From: Gammaproteobacteria bacterium | Lineage (GTDB): Bacteria; Pseudomonadota; Gammaproteobacteria; UBA9214 | Direction: 5' to 3' | Assembly: GCA_030632175.1 (NCBI GenBank) | Contig: DAOVVG010000063.1 | Coordinates: 1 to 10,257, forward strand | DNA: 10,257 bases | Shown: positions 1 to 5,468 of the stretch, piece after piece | Layout of the letters: each line of letters begins with the position of its first letter | How positions within the stretch are numbered: position 1 is the first letter of the stretch | Made by a program: the position numbers and the translations under genes | Notes under the pieces: model-generated | Told to the model about the DNA's origin: nothing | The model's database searches: none | Seen by the model: the letters and a program-made list of their open reading frames with translations, nothing else

Positions 1-245
1 CAGGAGCATCTATTGTTGTAGGAGCGGATCTCGTCCGCGGTCCCGGTGGCTAATTCATTCACGCATGAAGTGCGCTCCCACAGGAGCATCTCTTGTTGTA
101 GGAGCGGATCTCGTCCGCGAATTCCGGTGGCTGATTCATTGGCGCATGAAGTGCGCTCCCACAGGAGCATCTATTGTTGCAAGAGCGCATCCCATGCAGC
201 GATTGCTGCTGGCCTGGTATGGTCGCGGACGGGATCCGCTCCTAC
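1..245. repeat. REP-like palindrome array (BIME-type), about three ~80-bp units
   Basis: Units begin at 1, 81 and 162 with the same CAGGAGCATCT word, giving periods of 80 and 81 bp. Each unit pairs a forward element starting GTAGGAGCGGATCTCGTCCG (18-39 and 98-119) with a different element on the other strand that reads GTGGGAGCGCACTTCATGCG (62-81 and 142-162). The third unit is diverged: a decayed forward element lies near 179-201, and 224-245 is an inverted copy of the GTAGGAGCGGAT type. Each element has a short imperfect hairpin behind a GTAG/GTGG head, the layout of REP sequences mobilised by RAYT (TnpA-REP) transposases. No RAYT gene is in the window. Short open frames across this array are by-products of the repeats and are not called as genes. 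The array is cut by the left edge. Confidence 0.85.
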
Positions 246-344
246 GGGGTTAATCGCAACCTGTTCGTGAAAAAACCAGCGCCCCTGCTCTCATCTATAC
301 TGTATTAAGTGCAACGAGCTACAGTCAGACAACGGGTGAGACAC

Positions 345-860
345 ATGAAATCCATATTTGCAGTCTTTGTAACCACCACCTTCCTGTTATGGGCCCTGCC
401 GGTGATAGCTCAGGATCCGGCGCCGGCAACAGCCCGTACAATATCACCTGCAGCCGGCCTGCCGGGCGGTGTCATCGTCATGTGGAGCGGCGCACTCGAC
501 AAAATACCCGCAGGGTGGGCACTGTGCGACGGCAATAACGGCACGCCTGACCTGAGCAATCGTTTTGTAGTGGGGGTCGGTGCCGCCGAATACATGGGCA
601 CTACCGGCGGATCACATTCACACCGGCACCGTGCCGGTAACCACAGTCACCAGATAGACCCGCCGGCACTGAATCTGCGGCCCTCCTACGGCTATTACGG
701 ATATCGCGGCAGCGGTGCACGCAGCCGTCATTACACGTTACCTGAACAGACCTTCAACTTGCGCCCGTTCAAATCAGGCCCGGCAAATGTCGCGCCCGAT
801 TCCGTGTCACACCTGCCGCCCTACTATAAGATCGCCTTTATTATCAAATTATTAGAATAA
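345..860 (+). CDS. Secreted phage tail collar domain protein
   Basis: The 171-residue product starts with a signal peptide (about 1-22, ending VIA before QDPAPA), so export is predicted. Residues 41-100 resemble the phage tail collar domain: GGVIVMWSG, IPAGWALCDG (54-63) and TPDLSNRFVVG (67-77). A His-rich loop follows (HSHRHRAGNHSH, 91-102); similar HxH motifs bind metal at phage tail-fibre tips, but metal binding here is inference. The C-terminus, HLPPYYKIAFIIKL (156-169), is the usual end of such bacterial proteins. The ATG at 345 is preferred over a GTG at 309 because GGGTGAG lies just upstream (334-340) and the signal peptide begins there. No other phage genes are adjacent, so this looks like a stand-alone exported protein and not a prophage piece. 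Its function, perhaps surface binding, is unknown. Confidence 0.8.
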   Translation: MKSIFAVFVTTTFLLWALPVIAQDPAPATARTISPAAGLPGGVIVMWSGALDKIPAGWALCDGNNGTPDLSNRFVVGVGAAEYMGTTGGSHSHRHRAGNHSHQIDPPALNLRPSYGYYGYRGSGARSRHYTLPEQTFNLRPFKSGPANVAPDSVSHLPPYYKIAFIIKLLE

Positions 861-1017
861 TTATATCGTTAGCCGTTAGCCGCCTGGCAGGTCATCCAGC
901 ATTTTTGAAACATGCATCGAGCGTTGCCTGTAAAAAATCATATTGCGGAAGTTTGATATTCACAAAAGCCGGACCATCGGAATACCAACTGCTGATAAAA
1001 TCTGCACTGACCGGCGG
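861..1017 (-). pseudogene. Coding-like frame after the 59-aa gene (possible remnant or C-terminal part)
   Basis: This gap holds no complete gene. On the minus strand, directly after the TAA of the 59-aa gene and in the same frame, 41 sense codons (1017 down to 895) run to a TGA at 892-894. The peptide looks protein-like, with stretches such as DFISSWYSDGPAFVNIKLP and YDFLQATLDACFKNAG that carry well-spaced hydrophobic and aromatic residues. The only start codon seen inside it is a GTG at 963-961, which would give just 24 residues. It could be a decayed 3' gene end, the true C-terminus of the upstream gene cut off by a nonsense change, or chance. Bases 861-891 hold only a short direct repeat, GTTAGCC. 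I do not recognise the peptide. Confidence 0.3.
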
Positions 1018-1197
1018 TTAATTCACACGTTTCAAGCTGACTCTCTCAGTCCCTGATTCTTTCAGTTCCAGGTTATTCAGACGTCTGTCGGCAACGCGAC
1101 TGCGATCAAGGAGCACCACGCAGCCGTTGTTATCTGTATAGGGGAACGTGTTCGCCGCCCCGTAACTACGCCGCTGCCTGTTCCTTTTTTCTTTCAT
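1018..1197 (-). CDS. Small Arg-rich hypothetical protein (59 aa)
   Basis: The product has 59 residues with a very basic start (MKEKRNRQRRSYG), then TFPYTDNNGCVVLLDRSRV (17-35) and DRRLNNLELKE (37-47). The pattern of an Arg-rich head, TFP..D..G, a short hydrophobic stretch, then DRR.NN resembles small uncharacterised proteins I associate with proteobacteria; that is a memory-based impression and no function is known to me. The ATG at 1197 is chosen because the protein-like pattern starts there and GGGAG lies about 10 nt upstream. The frame stays open to 1404, but the extra residues look like translated intergenic DNA. One Cys (26) is present; there is no signal peptide or membrane segment. It lies divergent to the globin gene across about 300 bp, and the same frame continues coding-like past its TAA. 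Confidence 0.6.
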   Translation of the reverse strand: MKEKRNRQRRSYGAANTFPYTDNNGCVVLLDRSRVADRRLNNLELKESGTERVSLKRVN

Positions 1198-1499
1198 AGT
1201 TCTTCGTCTCCCACCCGTGTATGACTGCTGTAACCAAATTAAGAGGGTTTCAAAACCACCCGCAGAAAAAGGCATAAAATTAAAGTGGCTTGTTATTATT
1301 ATGCTTGCCACTGTCTGAAATAATAAAGGCAAGCCATGGGACAGTATATTGTCCTTTGGTACGACGCATGTTGCCCGATACAGCAGAACCCTGTCAGTTG
1401 CCATTGTTGTTTATGAGCACTACAGCGGTCGCAGGTGGAAAATCTCCAAAAATTGACTACAGTCATAACGGCGGCACACACAACCTCACCGGAGAGCAC
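1198..1499. other. Divergent intergenic region, 59-aa gene / globin
   Basis: This 302-bp gap separates the minus-strand 59-aa gene from the plus-strand globin gene. It holds an AT-rich patch around 1275-1300, an inverted repeat GCTTGCC (1303-1309) / GGCAAGC (1328-1334), a near-perfect 16-bp palindrome (1339-1354, listed separately) and a Crp/Fnr-like dyad TTGACTACAGTCAT (1453-1466). The globin ribosome binding site GGAG is at 1491-1494. No sigma70 promoter with good -35, -10 and spacing was found by eye. Confidence 0.5.
1339..1354. promoter_or_regulatory. 16-bp palindrome, candidate operator
   Basis: GGACAGTATATTGTCC is palindromic except for one symmetric base pair (positions 6 and 11). It lies 145 bp upstream of the globin start and 141 bp upstream of the divergent 59-aa gene, and its centre contains a -10-like TATATT. 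Such a site fits a dimeric regulator, but no regulator is identified and the assignment rests on symmetry and position only. Confidence 0.35.
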
Positions 1500-1874
1500 A
1501 TGAACACTCAGAATAAAACGCTGTATGAACGACTCGGCGGCTACGATGCTATCGCGGCCGTTGTAGACAGCCTGCTACCAAGGCTGGAGAGCGATGCCCA
1601 ACTCGGACGCTTCTGGGCGAACCGGGGTGACGATGGTATTGCACGCGAGAAACAGTTACTGATTGATTACCTGTGTGCCAGTGCCGGTGGTCCGACGCTG
1701 TATACCGGCCGCGACATGCCAACTTCGCACAAGGGCATGGGGATTAGCGATACTGACTGGAAAATTTTTATAGAACATATAAAGGCTACGCTGGCCAGCT
1801 TTCAGGTGCCACAACAGGAACAGGATGACGTGCTGGGTTTTATTGAAAGTACGAAAGCCGGTATTGTCGAATAG
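1500..1874 (+). CDS. Group I truncated haemoglobin (2/2 globin)
   Basis: The 124-residue product has the group I truncated globin pattern: LYERLGGYDAIAAVVDSLL (8-26), AREKQLLIDYL (48-58), GGPTLYTGRDM (63-73) and the proximal haem ligand in SHKGMGIS (His77, F8). Such cytoplasmic proteins bind O2 or NO and often turn NO into nitrate; with nnrS about 1.3 kb away, a nitrosative-stress role is plausible. The position where most family members carry the distal TyrB10 (VDxFY) reads VDSLL, so Leu25 probably replaces it. That would alter ligand binding and could weaken O2 stabilisation. The ATG at 1500 has GGAG five bases upstream and matches the family N-terminus; the open frame extends back to 1290, but those residues do not resemble globin. 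The gene appears monocistronic, convergent with the lipoprotein gene. Confidence 0.88.
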   Translation: MNTQNKTLYERLGGYDAIAAVVDSLLPRLESDAQLGRFWANRGDDGIAREKQLLIDYLCASAGGPTLYTGRDMPTSHKGMGISDTDWKIFIEHIKATLASFQVPQQEQDDVLGFIESTKAGIVE

Positions 1875-1944
1875 CCCGGAAGCCGCCCTGTAACGAGATT
1901 CCCTTCTGTCCTGATTAACCGGAGAAATTCAGGTACGGCAGATA

Positions 1945-2403
1945 TTATTGCCAACCGATCACGCTGTAGCCTTTATCGGACAGGCATTTATTAACGAAAT
2001 TTTTGAAGATTGGCGACTGCTCTGTAGACTGTATGCCTCCGCGAACAGCACCGGCGGCCGCACCCGCCGCCGCACCGGCCAGTGCACGATTGCCAACATC
2101 ACTGCTACCACGTACCGCACCATATACCCCGGTTGATACGCCTCCAATAGCAGCGCCACTGGCGGCCTTGCGCCCGACCTCACCATCTTTTGTCTCGTTT
2201 ACACCCGAGGTGCGTGCCAACTGCATACAGGCATCAATATCCTGCTGCCCGACATGCCCGCCCACCCGGTTCAGATGCGCGTTGGGGTACAACACCGGAC
2301 GCTTGGGAGAACTCGAACAACCGCCGACAATAGCCCCTGCAAGCAACAACACAGCGAGTACTGCCAACGGTCTGCCGAATTGTCTGCCTGAAAGGGTCTG
2401 CAT
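1945..2403 (-). CDS. Glycine-zipper-like lipoprotein
   Basis: The product is predicted to be a 152-residue lipoprotein: signal peptide with lipobox VGGC (26-29) and acylated Cys29 followed by SSS. The mature part starts with RPVLYPNAHLNRVG, continues with a DACMQLA segment, then a Gly/Ala-rich section (AASGAAIGGVSTGVYGAV and ALAGAAAGAAAGAVRGG) typical of glycine-zipper membrane-inserting helices, and ends with FVNKCLSDKGYSVIGWQ. Two Cys in the mature part might form a disulfide. The ATG at 2403 is chosen because AGGA sits eight bases upstream and the signal peptide begins there; the frame is open upstream to 2553, but that part would overlap the divergent rhomboid start. Probable site is the inner leaflet of the outer membrane. 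Exact role is unknown; related Gly-zipper lipoproteins are envelope components. Confidence 0.8.
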   Translation of the reverse strand: MQTLSGRQFGRPLAVLAVLLLAGAIVGGCSSSPKRPVLYPNAHLNRVGGHVGQQDIDACMQLARTSGVNETKDGEVGRKAASGAAIGGVSTGVYGAVRGSSDVGNRALAGAAAGAAAGAVRGGIQSTEQSPIFKNFVNKCLSDKGYSVIGWQ

Positions 2404-2532
2404 AATATTTTTCCTGTCGTCGCAAAGACCGGGAGACATCATCCCTGTGCGCCATTCAAATATAGACCAAAAGGAACCGGCATTGCACATTTTCCCGCAA
2501 TCAAACCAGGCCAGCTGTGCAACAATGGTGTT
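2404..2532. other. Divergent intergenic region, lipoprotein / rhomboid
   Basis: This 129-bp gap must hold both divergent promoters, but no convincing -35/-10 pair was seen. A three-codon mini-frame (ATG GTG TTG TGA, 2525-2536) overlaps the proposed GTG start of the rhomboid gene, and no clear Shine-Dalgarno sequence precedes either start. Confidence 0.35.
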
Positions 2533-3147
2533 GTGAATACCCGCTACCGACAATCACTCCTTATAGCTGGCGCATTTGTTGCCCTGCTATGGGGTATTGA
2601 ATTACTGGACCGTAGCCTCGAGCTGCAATTCCACCGCCTTGGTGTCTACCCGCGGGCAGCGGGCGGACTGCCAGGCATCCTGTTTGCGCCACTGATACAT
2701 GGCAGCTGGTACCACCTGGCATCCAACAGTTTTGCGTTGCTGGTTCTCGGGACCGCACTGCTGTACGGCTATCCACGCGCCGCAAAACCGGTACTGGCAC
2801 TTGTCTACATGGGTTCCGGCACCGGTGTCTGGCTGTTTGCACGCGACAACTACCACTTCGGCGCCAGCGGCCTCACGCATGGCATGATGTTTTTCATCTT
2901 TACCACCGGCATCCTGCGCAAGGACAAGCTGTCCGTTGCACTGGCACTGATTGTATTCCTGTTGTACGGCAATATGGTATGGACCATCTTTCCGCAAGAG
3001 CCCAATATCTCCTATGAGAGCCATTTTTTCGGTGCCGTCACCGGGGTCCTCGCAGCGTTCCTGTTTCGTGACCGTGACCCGCTACCACCGGCCAAAAAAT
3101 ACGACTGGGAAGCTGAAGCGACTGAAAGCGAAGATGAGCCTGGCTAG
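2533..3147 (+). CDS. Rhomboid family intramembrane serine protease
   Basis: The 204-residue polytopic membrane protein carries the rhomboid signatures: HGSWYHLASN (56-65; the His/Asn of the HxxxN motif), the GxSG nucleophile motif FGASG (109-113, Ser112) and the catalytic His in SHFFGAVTG (His164). Hydrophobic segments lie near 8-24, 50-80, 86-103, 112-127, 134-150 and 163-178. The C-terminal tail (about 180-204) is charged and acidic. Rhomboids cut membrane-anchored substrates within or near the membrane; the substrate here is unknown. The start is a GTG at 2533 with no good ribosome binding site. It is kept because there is no in-frame start just upstream and the first membrane helix begins at residue 8. 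The stop overlaps that of nnrS on the other strand by 4 bp. Confidence 0.9.
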   Translation: MNTRYRQSLLIAGAFVALLWGIELLDRSLELQFHRLGVYPRAAGGLPGILFAPLIHGSWYHLASNSFALLVLGTALLYGYPRAAKPVLALVYMGSGTGVWLFARDNYHFGASGLTHGMMFFIFTTGILRKDKLSVALALIVFLLYGNMVWTIFPQEPNISYESHFFGAVTGVLAAFLFRDRDPLPPAKKYDWEAEATESEDEPG

Positions 3148-4313
3148 CCGGGCTTGCCATCCGCGCGCGGCCGAAACAGCATGGGCAAAAATTCCCTTAT
3201 AAACAGGGAGAACGCCAGAACCCATAGCAGCTGTGACAACCCTATCCAGAAAACATAGTGCTGCGCATCCAGTAATGGCAAGGCAACGCGGATAACGGTG
3301 CCGCTAACCAGCAAACCAAATATCCAGATCACCGCGGGTGGCGGTTCGAGGATGTTTCTGCCCGTATGCCCGAGCGTCACGCGCGCCATCATGCCAAGGG
3401 TAAACAAACCGATGCCGCCATAGGTAAAGGCATGCAGTGACAGCAACGGTGAAATACCAAACACGACTACCGCGGCCTTCAGTGCAAAGCCGGCGACCAG
3501 CGCCAGATAGGCAAGCAATAACACCCACAACAGCGGCTGCTTCCAGATCCCGGCTGCATACCAGCCCGCCAGCCGGGTGCCATGCAACACACACAAGCTG
3601 CCCGCCAGCCACGCTACCAGCAAGGAGTCAGGGTCAAGGATATCGGCCAGCCAGAAAGCGACAAACAACAACAGGCTGCTGGCATCCAGCCAGGCGCGGT
3701 TGGTTAGCGTGGCTGTCTCGCCGACCCCGCGCTCGATAAAGAATGGCATCACCCGGCGTGACATAACAAAGATCAGCGCCATGATCAGGTACACACCCGA
3801 ATACAAACCTGCCTGCATACCCCACGGGTAAGGCTCCAGTACGCCAACGTAGAACAGCAGGTTGGCAAGCATTAACAGGATAACTTTTGAAAGTATGCCG
3901 AACTGCTTGAACTGACGCACCTTGAAGATGGGCCAGGCAAGGGCCGCGACCAGCAACAGATTAAACAGAATATCTGCCAGTGCAGCCCACACCAGCATGC
4001 CGGCATCCCCGACCAGCAGCAGACTGCGCGCCGTAAACCAGAGCAGGAACAGCAGCAACAAAGGAAGACCGTGCAAGGTCTGCACACCGGTCCAGTTCTT
4101 TACCGCTGTCAGCAGAAACCCGGCGATCACCGCCATACCGTAACCGTAAATCATCTCATGGGCATGCCAGGTTACCGCCGGCAATCCGCCTGGCTGCCAG
4201 TGCCAACCAAGTACATAGATACCCAGCCACACCAGCATGGACAACGCAGAAAAGACAGCGGCCCCCGCAAAGAACGGGCGAAAGCCCAGATTCAGAATGG
4301 CAGAATTTCCCAC
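3144..4313 (-). CDS. nnrS: NnrS family haem/copper membrane protein
   Basis: The 389-residue protein is almost entirely transmembrane (about 12 helices) and has the NnrS hallmarks: LGFRPFF (9-15), WHAHEMIYGYG (49-59), GFLLTAVKNWTG (65-76) and, late, HAFTYGGIG (294-302) with MMARVTLGHTGR (308-319). The conserved histidines (50, 52, 294, 316) are candidate metal or haem ligands. NnrS proteins are linked to NO tolerance and are often under NO-sensing Crp/Fnr or NsrR regulators. The truncated globin nearby fits that theme, and an FNR-type box lies about 260 bp upstream. The GTG at 4313 is the only start giving the usual short leader before LGFRPFF; a stop lies about 17 codons upstream. The ribosome binding site is weak. 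No denitrification genes are seen in the window. Confidence 0.93.
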   Translation of the reverse strand: MGNSAILNLGFRPFFAGAAVFSALSMLVWLGIYVLGWHWQPGGLPAVTWHAHEMIYGYGMAVIAGFLLTAVKNWTGVQTLHGLPLLLLFLLWFTARSLLLVGDAGMLVWAALADILFNLLLVAALAWPIFKVRQFKQFGILSKVILLMLANLLFYVGVLEPYPWGMQAGLYSGVYLIMALIFVMSRRVMPFFIERGVGETATLTNRAWLDASSLLLFVAFWLADILDPDSLLVAWLAGSLCVLHGTRLAGWYAAGIWKQPLLWVLLLAYLALVAGFALKAAVVVFGISPLLSLHAFTYGGIGLFTLGMMARVTLGHTGRNILEPPPAVIWIFGLLVSGTVIRVALPLLDAQHYVFWIGLSQLLWVLAFSLFIREFLPMLFRPRADGKPG

Positions 4314-4775
4314 AACTATGAGTCGCTGTACGTCGAACGCAGCAATATTAATGAACCTCTAATTCAGAGCATTGTTTCCCCGTTAACCGCTCCTTCAGAG
4401 AGAGCAGGGGAGAGGGGGTACAAACAGAAAACACCACGTAGCCACAATCCGGCATAAAGCTATTTCATCTCCCGGATTGGTAGATACACCCCTTCTGTAT
4501 TCAGAAAATACAAGGCTACCCGTCAATAAAAAACCTTATGCACAGTCTCCATCCTGGCAGAAGAACCCACATTGATCCAGATCAAGAGGCTAATTGAAAA
4601 TTCGAGAATGGCAGTTTGAACAGCAACATACTGGTATCATAAGGCAATGATTTGTTTATATTTATTCAATTATCAAGCTGATAAACGATCGGAGCGTTAA
4701 TCCGAAAGTCAAGCGTCCCGGTCCGCAAACTATTAGAATCGCCAGGTGAAACATTAACCACGAGAGGAGAACGAC
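4314..4775. other. Intergenic region upstream of nnrS and of the 32-aa gene
   Basis: No convincing gene lies in these 462 bp. They hold a purine-rich stretch on the plus strand (about 4396-4419), a perfect 8-bp inverted repeat CAATCCGG (4445-4452) / CCGGATTG (4472-4479) with a 19-nt loop, a 6-bp one TGTATT (4496-4501) / AATACA (4507-4512), the FNR-type box (listed separately) and an AT-rich patch (about 4640-4685). The stem-loops lack T-tracts, so they are not intrinsic terminators; they may be untranslated-leader structures of nnrS. Confidence 0.5.
4572..4585. promoter_or_regulatory. FNR/ANR/DNR-type binding site
   Basis: TTGATCCAGATCAA matches the consensus TTGAT-N4-ATCAA of the Fnr/Anr and Dnr/Nnr regulators at all ten defined bases. 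It lies 259 bp upstream of nnrS (minus) and 190 bp upstream of the 32-aa gene (plus). A -10-like element at the standard class II distance is not clear on either side; CATAAG on the minus strand (4540-4535) is about 41 bp from the box centre. The target is therefore uncertain. nnrS is the more natural candidate, because nnrS genes are known members of NO/low-oxygen Crp/Fnr regulons. Confidence 0.7.
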
Positions 4776-4874
4776 ATGGCAAAGGGAATGGACAAGAAAA
4801 AACGGGAGGCCAAGAAGAAGCCGGCAAAGACGATGAAAGAAAAGCGCGCTGAAAAGGCTGCCAGGAAGAGCTAA
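4776..4874 (+). CDS. Lys-rich 32-aa miniprotein
   Basis: The ATG at 4776 follows an excellent ribosome binding site (AGAGGAG ending at 4769) and opens a 32-codon frame to TAA at 4872. The product begins MAKGMDKKKREAKKK and ends RAEKAARKS. It has 12 Lys and 3 Arg against 4 acidic residues, with no Cys or aromatic residues and no hydrophobic segment, so it should be a soluble, highly basic and probably helical or disordered peptide that could bind nucleic acid or ribosomes. I have an impression of similar short 'MAKGMD..KK..KKPAKT' proteins in other gammaproteobacteria but cannot check it. It lies downstream of an FNR-type box and is convergent with the hydrogenase operon, whose terminator starts just after its stop. 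Confidence 0.72.
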   Translation: MAKGMDKKKREAKKKPAKTMKEKRAEKAARKS

Positions 4875-4877
4875 TGC

Positions 4878-4905
4878 AATAAAACAGGAGCTTCAAGAAG
4901 TCCTG
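4878..4905 (-). terminator. Intrinsic terminator of the hydrogenase operon
   Basis: Read on the minus strand, a stem CAGGACTTC / GAAGCTCCTG (nine pairs, one bulged base, very tight loop) is followed at once by TTTTATT (4884-4878). It begins 33 bp after the stop of the cNMP-domain gene. On the plus strand the stem has no T-tract behind it, so it should act mainly on leftward transcription. Confidence 0.75.
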
Positions 4906-4937
4906 AAAAGCTTTCCACTACGCCACCGTCATATAAT

Positions 4938-5441
4938 CTAGTAGCGCCCGTTCTGCTTGGCGATGTAATTGGTCAGTTCAACCTGCTGGATATTCATATT
5001 CCGCAGGATGCGGTGCACGGTGCGAATTATCGCGCGCATCACCTTGTAGACCAGTTCAGGGTCTCTATCCAGCAAACCTTCAAAATTTTCACGCTCAAGC
5101 CGAATCAGTTCGCAGTTACCCATTGCGCGCAGACCGGCCGAGTGTTCCACACCATCGATAAATCCGAGCGCACCGAGCATATCGCCTTCCCTGATAATCT
5201 GCAGGCCTACCGGGTCACCCTTGCCGGTACGCGCCACCACTTCCATATGGCCCCTGGTCAGTACGTGTAGCGCATCATCCCGATGCCCCTCTTCTATCAG
5301 GTACTCGCGATCCTTGATAGCACATGCCGTGGCCACCTCTGCCAGCATCAGGCATTGCGCATCACTGAGTTCACCACCCAGAGGCGAGGCCTTGATGTCC
5401 TCCGCAGTGACTGGCAAATCAGTACATTTATTATTTCCCAT
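4938..5441 (-). CDS. Stand-alone cyclic nucleotide-binding domain protein (no HTH)
   Basis: The 167-residue product is a single Crp-type beta-barrel domain (about 25-125) followed by a helix (about 130-160, VYKVMRAIIRTVHRILRNMN) that resembles the Crp dimer helix. It ends there, with no helix-turn-helix, so it is not a classical transcription factor. In the phosphate-binding cassette, where Crp has GELG...RSA, this protein reads GALGFIDGVEHSAG (90-103): the conserved Glu is Ala91 and the phosphate-contacting Arg is His100. Binding of cAMP is therefore doubtful; it may sense another ligand or act by protein contact. GAGG upstream supports the ATG at 5441. It follows hupE by 27 bp and is the last cistron before the terminator, so it is probably co-expressed with the hydrogenase. 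A regulatory or assembly role is inference. Confidence 0.8.
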   Translation of the reverse strand: MGNNKCTDLPVTAEDIKASPLGGELSDAQCLMLAEVATACAIKDREYLIEEGHRDDALHVLTRGHMEVVARTGKGDPVGLQIIREGDMLGALGFIDGVEHSAGLRAMGNCELIRLERENFEGLLDRDPELVYKVMRAIIRTVHRILRNMNIQQVELTNYIAKQNGRY

Positions 5442-5468
5442 GTTCGCTACCTCGCAGATGCAGGCTGA

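Noticed and set aside
1..245. CRISPR array
   Set aside because: Units are ~80 bp and nearly identical throughout, with palindromic REP elements in alternating orientation and no unique spacers of constant length.
46..270. Two overlapping open frames (46-270 and 65-253) across the repeat array
   Set aside because: They are translated REP repeats, with the same peptide words recurring at the repeat period; no ribosome binding site or known domain is seen.
291..301. TATACT (296-301) as the promoter of the tail-collar gene
   Set aside because: The -10 match is good, but no -35 element at 16-18 bp spacing was found, so it is not listed as a feature.
1290..1499. Longer start for the globin (70 extra residues)
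   Set aside because: The extra residues do not resemble globin, and a GGAG site is correctly placed before the ATG at 1500.
2003..2536. Plus-strand 177-codon frame opposite the lipoprotein gene
   Set aside because: It is the antisense shadow of the Gly/Ala-rich coding sequence (Pro/Ala-rich product), with no ribosome binding site or domain.
4071..4457. Plus-strand 128-codon frame over the nnrS start
   Set aside because: Most of it is antisense to nnrS and its product has no recognisable features.
4445..4479. Inverted repeat CAATCCGG/CCGGATTG as a terminator
   Set aside because: No T-tract follows on either strand and no gene ends nearby; it is kept only as a possible leader structure.
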